Assembly (NCBI GenBank): GCA_015680685.1
Contig: MNCI01013742.1
Coordinates: forward strand, 3,203 to 67,202
From: Gnetum montanum
Taxonomy: Eukaryota; Streptophyta; Gnetopsida; Gnetales; Gnetaceae
Direction: 5' to 3'
DNA: 64,000 nt
Positions 58,487 through 64,000 of the stretch are shown here, piece by piece. Below the pieces are notes generated by a model that saw only the letters and a list, made by a program, of their open reading frames with translations, ran no database searches and was not told the origin of the DNA. Each line of letters begins with the position of its first letter. Positions within the stretch are counted from its first letter, which is position 1. The translations under genes and the position numbers were made by a program.

Positions 58487-59583
58487 TGTCATACCCCAAA
58501 ATTTAACTCAAGAATTTTTCATGAGTAATTACATCTAACTTAAAACTATGTATGACATCATAATGTTTATAAACTTAAGTGAGAATCAACCATGGGAATT
58601 ATCAAAACCTAAAACTCAAAGTTCATGTTACGAAAAGAAAGTCCACGTCAAAATGCTTCTAAATAAATCTCATAAATCATAAATCAAAATCTCATACATC
58701 ATAACATAATTCATGATCTCAAAATAATAATAATAGAATTTCATCACTTTATCAATCCCAATACATCATGTGCATCATTACAATAATTTGAAAAGGAAAC
58801 TACAAGTGAAATAAAGAAATATAGCTCAATTGATTAAGTTCTAGTAACCACCAAGCTTCTAGCTCTTGCTACATTGATTTGAATATAAATAGATAGGAAG
58901 AGTTAGAAACCTTCTAATAGAGTTGACCTCCTTGATGAAACTAGAATAAGCTATAGGACAAGGTTACATGTCACACAAAAAGATCATCTCAAGATCCATG
59001 AGATTAGAGTTCATAATCCAATTCCAAAAATCATGATATCAAATAGAATGTGAAGGAAATATGTTATCTATGATTGTTCTGTAGATTAATCCTCGTCAAT
59101 AACTAGTTGGCCAAGCCTTACCTATCTTGTATGTAGTTAAAGATATTTCTTAAGGATTAGTTGATTGGTCTTACCTAATATTGAATAAGTTAATCCTAGA
59201 AGAAATTCTTATGGTTTACCTATCCATATTGTTTTGAATTATGAACTAAATATTCTACCATGTGAACAATCACAAGTAGCATGACAATGTATTGATGGAA
59301 AACCAATCCCCTCACAATGCATATCCATTTTCATAACTTATGCATAATCATAGGTAATGTGGGTCAAATATGAGAAGTTAATGTAGACACCTCATTATGC
59401 CTATCTATTGATCCTTCCAATCCATCATCAAGAAGTTGAAACACAAGAGAATGCATGAGTTGAGATACCATAGATCATGAATAATTTAAGGGATACAAAA
59501 CATCACATGTTAGTCAAAAATTGGAAATCACAATTTGACCATGACTAGTGGTTAGAAATGGGAGGTTGACCATGACTCATTGA
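58487..59583 (-). repeat. Tekay-like LTR fragment, related to 27196-29521
   Basis: TGTCATACCCCAAAATTT at its left end and several landmarks (GATAGGAAGRGTTAGAAA, CTCAAGGATTAGTTGAT-like, AATGCCTA.CCATTGA-like, CCATCATCA) follow the order of the LTR at 27196 to about 28320. The remainder is cut off by copy C. No internal region is attached, so it is a fragment. Confidence 0.65.
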
Positions 59584-59697
59584 TGAGTCGTGGTTGGCTT
59601 TGTCAACAAGGCCTCGTTGACTAGGCCCCATCGATGCATCGTTTCATGTGTCAACATAGCCCCATTGATGTAGGGTCTATTTTTGCTTATAAATATG
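59584..59697 (+). promoter_or_regulatory. GTCAAC/GTTGAC motif cluster and TATA box, copy C
   Basis: GTCAAC occurs at about 59602 and 59650 and GTTGAC at about 59614, with CATCGATGCATCG between. GTTGAC contains TTGAC, the W-box core bound by plant WRKY factors, so stress or defence control is possible but unproven. GATATC motifs of copies A and B are absent. Confidence 0.45.
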
Positions 59698-60461
59698 CAC
59701 TCACTTGCTACATTTATGGCATCAGTAACTCATAGTGTAGTGAAGCTCTTGTAGTTTTTCCATTTTAAGGTTAGAATATTTTCCCAAGTGCCTACAGCAA
59801 GAGTCATTGAGTGCATGGATCTTTAATCAAGCACTATTATACCTAAGCACAATTGTATGTGTAGCAATAAAGATGAAGTTCTTAATAAACCTTGCAGCAT
59901 TCTGGATGGTTTAAATGTTTCAGTTATGCATTTAATATTCTTAGTTATTTTTTCAATGTTTTCTAGTAATTTAGCTAATTAGTTAATTAAGCGAGATAGG
60001 CTAGGTAGATTAATTACATAATTATGATTACTTCGAGCATAACACAAGTCCACTTGGTAATCCTAGCAACATTATTGCTTAGTGCACCCAGTGGCATAGT
60101 TCTTGGTAACCTAGCAGTGGATACATGGGTTCAAGACATGTACAGAAAATGGGATCGAATGCTTATGTTAGGACTAATTAGAGATCGGTTAGTTAGTTAA
60201 ATCAAATTAGTCATTAAACTACTTTACCTCTCATTAAGCATCAAAGAACCTAAAACATAAAATGATAAAAATAATATGCCTCGATTACCTTTGAGCTTCA
60301 CAAGTGTAATTGGGAAGAAAACGAACAACCTTAGGGCAAAATTCACTTCCTAGAAGACTATTGCACCAAAAACTACAAAGTCCACAAAATTCATTCAAAT
60401 CACATGTGAATGCTTTGTGATTCATATGGTTGGGCATAGGGGTACACCTTGTAGCTCAACA
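59584..60461 (+). repeat. 5' LTR of copy C
   Basis: It starts TGAGTCGTGG and ends GCTCAACA. A TATA box lies at 59686-59697 (CTTATAAATATG). The primer site follows one base later. An inverted repeat (CCATGACTCAT/ATGAGTCGTGG) spans the proposed start, so the true start could lie up to 50 bp further left. No second LTR is present. CTTGGTAATCC, shared in spirit with the GGTTACCAAG string of copies A and B, marks the R-U5 part. Confidence 0.7.
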
Positions 60462-60462
60462 T

Positions 60463-60475
60463 TGGCACCATTATC
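60463..60475 (+). other. Primer-binding site, tRNA-Asp type, copy C
   Basis: TGGCACCATTATC matches the Athila site TGGCGCCGTTGCC with transitions only. Confidence 0.8.
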
Positions 60476-60610
60476 AGGGACTTTATTTGTTGAAACATGT
60501 ACTATATAGGTTTAGTGGACATTATTAATCTCATTGGATGAACCCAAGATCAACATCACTTTCAAATGACATATAATTACAAAAGCACACTAATTATTTT
60601 ATTTGTTGCA

Positions 60611-62100
60611 AAATGCCTTCTTCCCATAGGCATGAAGATGTCAAACCACTAGTTCTACAAGAGCGCAAATTGGTATATAATTATCCAGATGAGTATGTAC
60701 CAGACTTCACCTTCATCTTACATCAAGATCAATAATTGTGATGGCATGATATGGAGGGAAACATCATATGACCCCCTGATCGATATATGCCAAGGATGCT
60801 CTTTTAAACTCTTAAGAGGTTAGGCATTTCAAATATTCATGAGGAATACATTGTAAATGGTTATGACACTCGAGACTACCATCCCACTAAAACACAACGT
60901 AGGAGATATCAACACTAGGAAAAGCACCACAAGTTTACAAATAGAAAACACTTCACTAACTCCTTGTTCCTACTAAACCAAGATGATAATGTGGATCCTC
61001 CCCCTGAGGGTTTCCAACATGAAGATTCTCCACCCTCTATTATTGGTGATGAGGGTGTAGCCTTGAACTTACGATCCATTATTCATAAACTAGGTTCAGA
61101 AAAAAGTGGTAGTCAAGACAAGGACTTGGATAAACATCAAGATGGCAAGGGATCTAAGGATGATGGTCGTAATGAGCATAGTGGTGGTGGTGGACAACGT
61201 GATGATGGTGGAGGTCCACCTTCCTCTTCATCCAATTCCAAACATTCCTCTTCATCAATTGGTTCTCATAGAATCCACCATAGAAATAATCATGATGAAG
61301 GTGATTAATGAGACAAAAATGACCGTAGAACCCACCAAGAATATCAAGCTAACAACGGACATCATCGGAGACAATGCAATAATGATGATGATGAGCCTCT
61401 GTTGGAAACTCAAAGCATGATTAACATTGCAAAGGTAGTAAAGATTCCAACTAGGCATGTGAAGGATAGTCAGATCAAGCACTTAAATATGAACAATAGT
61501 CCTAGATTTGAGGGGGGGATATAATTCTAATATGCAAACACATCTACAAGATTTCCAAGATGCTTGTTTCTTATAGAACATTGAAAATAATTAACAAAAA
61601 CTCAAGATCTTCCCTAGGACACTCATCAAGGAAGCTAAAAGCTAGTACCAATTCTTAGAGCTAGAATCTATCTACCAATGGAGTACAATGCTTGAGCTAT
61701 TTAATGAAAAATACCAAACATACTCCAGAGTGTCCAAGTTAAGAAGGAAAATTCAAGGCTAGAGATAGGGAACACATAAATCCTTAGATGCCATCATGGA
61801 AAGATATTATTATTTCTTACATCGATGCCCTAGCCATGGATATTCTCAAAGGGAAAAACTCTATCACATCATCAATGGGCTCAAAGCAGAAACAAGAAGA
61901 ACTCTTCAAGTTTATGCCCAAGTGAGACTCTTTGAATTAAGAGTTCATCAAATCCAAAGGTTTATAGATCAGGTAGCAAAAGAAGGTGAATTGTGATAAA
62001 GGAAAACTACAAAAGAGTATAATAAGGATCCTTCTATAACAAAAATGGAGGTCCAATTCTATGATGAGGAGGATGCATCACTTAACAAGGTAATAAACAA
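60611..62100 (+). pseudogene. Gag of Athila-like copy C
   Basis: It starts MPSSHRHEDVKPLVLQERK, with FTFILHQDQ matching the FTFVFHQD of copy A. A Ser/Gly/Asp-rich segment follows (60964-61308, DDGRNEHSGGGGQRDDGGG). The core begins SPRFEGG at about 61500 and includes RYYYFLHRCPSHGYSQREKL and YHIINGLKAETRRTLQVYAQ (61801-61930), the best conserved block, which matches HCLGHGYAQQDQLHHLVDGL in copy A. A G7 run at 61511-61517 falls in the FEGG codons and shifts the frame. Other breaks are single stops at Gln or Trp positions. Confidence 0.75.
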
Positions 62101-62259
62101 AAAAACCTTGCCTATGTAAAAATCTATTTCTGATATTTCAACAAAGGTTAAAAAATTATGGGACTCTTTCGATGAGAAATTCCAATATGCTATGAAAATT
62201 ACAGAAGCATCCAAAGAACATAATAGTGATTGTGAACACAAGAGATGAAAAGAAGCTAA

Positions 62260-63060
62260 ACATGCCTACCAAAGAGGTAAGGGCAAGGCTGCTACAGTAG
62301 AAGAAGTTGTGGAAATCGACTTAGATGATGATACTCATTGTGGCATCTATCAATACGAACATCCAAAGGGGTGTTATCCTAGGGTGTCACACCTACAAGA
62401 GTCTGGGATGTACACATTGAATTCTCAACTAGCATGTAGGTAAGCACCCAAATGATTATCTTATCCTCAAGGCAATCCAAGACAGTTCCATTGGCAACAA
62501 CAAGCTTATTACACAAGTGTAGTTCCACCACAACTATATGAAAAATACCAACAATGGCACCAACCACAATCATGGGGAATGCCACTGCCAAGGCAATAGT
62601 ACCCCTATAGGCAATCATATCCATATGGGTACTATGTTCAACAATCCATGTCTCCATGAAGTTCTGCAAGTCACGCCTCATTCCAACATCGCTATTACCC
62701 TCCAAAGTATTATTGAAATCATTCATCATCTACTTGAGGAAAGCACACATACTCATACCACCTTATACATCTATCTACACATATCCCTCCTTCCTCTACC
62801 CAGTTACCTCATGCTCCATCCATGCAGAGTGAAATTCCCCCATAGCCATAGCAACAAAATGCTATGAGGGCTGTGAATTTACAACTAGCCTTCCAGCCAC
62901 GTGGGTCAGATAATCGATCTAGAAAATGATCATTTTTTTTACCCAATAGTCTTTCCAAACCCTCACAACCTGATGTGGCTAGTCACCCTACATATTTAAC
63001 ACCCTCATCCTCTACATCAAATACATTCAAGAGCCCTTCAAACCAAATTCCACATTAGAT
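62260..63060 (+). pseudogene. Pro/Gln-rich linker of copy C
   Basis: Readable parts are SHLQESGMYTLN, then YPQGNPRQFHWQQQAYYTS, then QWHQPQSWGMPLPRQ, and QQNAMRAVNLQ (about 62850-62885). Each has a partner in copies A and B. CGIYQYEHPKGC (about 62340-62376) keeps Cys, His and Cys that may bind metal. Confidence 0.6.
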
Positions 63061-63064
63061 CTAC

Positions 63065-63250
63065 ATTGTGATGCTAACTCATAATGTTTCTGATTGGATC
63101 AAGGCTAGCAACCTTCCCACGAAAAGATTTAACCCAGGGAATCCTCTCATTTACTTGCAGATCGTTGGACATGAGCCATATAAGGCTCTTCTTAATTTTG
63201 GTTTTAGTGTCAATCTCATCTATGACATCCCATTCTCGAATGTCGTAAAA
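63065..63250 (+). pseudogene. Athila-type protease of copy C, N-terminal part
   Basis: MLTHNVSDWIKASNLP and KALLNFGFSVNLI match copy A (MLTHTITDWIKV, SLLDLGSRVNMI). The active-site DLG is read as NFG (about 63196-63204), so catalysis is lost. The open frame continues to 63343 into unrelated LTR sequence. Confidence 0.7.
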
Positions 63251-63344
63251 ATACAAATGCTTAATTTATTATATTCATTATGGATAACATATCAAAAATA
63301 TTATAAACACTTAAGTAATGAATTAATCAAGGAAAAAAAATGAA

Positions 63345-63697
63345 AAAATTATATTAATGGAAGAGAGTACTCTAACGTCCTTTTGGGTTGTCTTCCTATA
63401 CCACTTAAGCCTTAGAGGCAAGCCAACACTGCCACAACAGTTAGGTTATCCTACCAAAGGGGTGATTAGTCCCTTTTTATCTTGCTTCACCTAGCTCCTA
63501 TTACTTTCCTCTCCAGGCTTCACAACTCCATGCTAGCATGACCTCTAAACCTGGCCTTAAATGGCATAGGCCAAACCATTGCCCAAGGAATACATGAATA
63601 GTCATAACTCCTCATAACGAGGTGCCCCTTCATTAGAAGGTTAAGTACATTGTTTACAATTTTTTCCACCCTTAACAAGGAATGGAACATTATAATA
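63345..63697 (-). repeat. LTR fragment of the edge chromovirus
   Basis: After the purine tract the minus strand reads TATATTATAATGTTCC and continues GC-richer than its surroundings to AGAGTACTCTCTTCC near 63360. The end is only estimated, because no second copy is in the window. Confidence 0.45.
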
Positions 63698-63879
63698 TAC
63701 CCTCCTTAAGCATCTAGCTCATCCTCAAGTGCTTCCTTCATATCCATCTACTCAATGGCTACTTCATCGTTATGCTTCTCAACTTCAGTTCCCTTATTTT
63801 CCTCATTATTATCTATACAAATAAAAGATCAAAATTTATAAACATAATTTATTACATCCATAATAAATTCAGCCTATCA

Positions 63880-63983
63880 TTTAATATTTGGATGATCAAA
63901 AAGTTGAGGGTAAGTATTTAAAATAAACTCCCTGTTTTCCCAAGTCCGTTGATTATAATTTGACCATTAAACAAGTACTTCAT
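63880..63983 (-). pseudogene. Chromodomain-like tail of integrase, chromovirus
   Basis: The minus frame reads EVLV, stop, WSNYNQRTWENREFILNTYP and QLFDHPNIK. This fits the V.V.W......ATWE......YP.F block of chromovirus integrase tails. One TAA interrupts the frame, at the place of Gln or Lys. Neighbouring residues upstream lie outside the window. Confidence 0.6.
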
Positions 63984-64000
63984 TGATAGTTTTATTTATA

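Larger units (their letters stand above)
59584..63345 (+). mobile_element. Athila-like LTR element, copy C, 5' part
   Basis: A 5' LTR (59584-60461), tRNA-Asp-type primer site, gag, linker and the start of protease lie on the plus strand in the same order as in copy A. At about 63250-63345 the protease runs into the end of an inverted chromovirus, so the 3' half is not adjacent. No pol motif is present. Confidence 0.8.
63345..64000 (-). mobile_element. 3' end of a chromovirus-type Gypsy element, leaving the window
   Basis: On the minus strand a chromodomain tail (63880-63983) is followed by about 170 bases of decayed sequence, a purine tract (CTTAAGGAGGG, about 63699-63710) and about 350 bp of LTR (about 63345-63697). 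The opposite orientation to copy C and its broken protease indicates insertion or rearrangement at this point. The rest lies beyond 64000. Confidence 0.6.

Noticed and set aside
1-64000. CRISPR arrays, rRNA and tRNA genes, bacterial-type operons
   Set aside because: None seen. The only tRNA-related sequences are primer-binding sites, and the only arrays are the ~190-bp and 34-bp repeats, without unique spacers of constant length.

Overview
The window looks like intergenic DNA from a very large, repeat-dominated plant nuclear genome. It is AT-rich and CpG-poor, and nearly everything recognisable is a broken retrotransposon of a plant lineage: Athila-like and Tat-like Ty3/Gypsy, Tekay/Del-like chromovirus Ty3/Gypsy, a possible Ty1/Copia trace, and one L1-type LINE. 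Old, heavily mutated, deeply nested elements with few visible genes suit a gymnosperm or another giant-genome plant, but no single-copy gene pins the species down. Many in-frame stops are TAG or TGA where the family expects Trp, Arg or Gln, as methyl-cytosine deamination produces.

Layout. 1-204 is a CpG-containing edge segment unlike its surroundings. 205-6933 is Athila-like copy A (minus strand): LTR, tRNA-Asp-type primer site, gag, protease, no reverse transcriptase or integrase. 7.85-10.04 kb is a degenerate tandem array of about twelve ~190-bp units with palindromic cores. It ends about 200 bp before a TATA box and a broken multi-exon gene (10452-15682, plus) whose second exon resembles an NLI-interacting-factor/FCP-type phosphatase domain. 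16.4-21.9 kb is a Tat-lineage gag-protease element (minus). 22-27 kb is mostly unrecognised, with a possible Copia trace near 23.6 kb.

27196-39551 is a Tekay-like element (minus) whose internal region holds only gag. Its 5' LTR is split by Athila-like copy B (31200-38694, minus), and about 0.9 kb of the host LTR is missing at the left junction. Copy B carries an extra unidentified reading frame. 41832 to about 57660 is a Tekay/Del-like element (plus) with decayed gag-pol and a chromodomain-like tail. A LINE (41886-47494) with a perfect 17-bp target duplication and a poly-C tail sits in its 5' LTR, and a 1.02-kb solo LTR sits in its 3' LTR.

57.7-59.6 kb holds LTR fragments. About 59584-63345 is Athila-like copy C (plus), cut off by the end of an inverted chromovirus that leaves the window at 64000.

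None of the elements appears intact. The three Athila-like copies share one gag-protease plan without pol and would need enzymes from another element. A recurring theme is short palindromic motifs clustered between the LTR start and the TATA box, with a different motif in each family.
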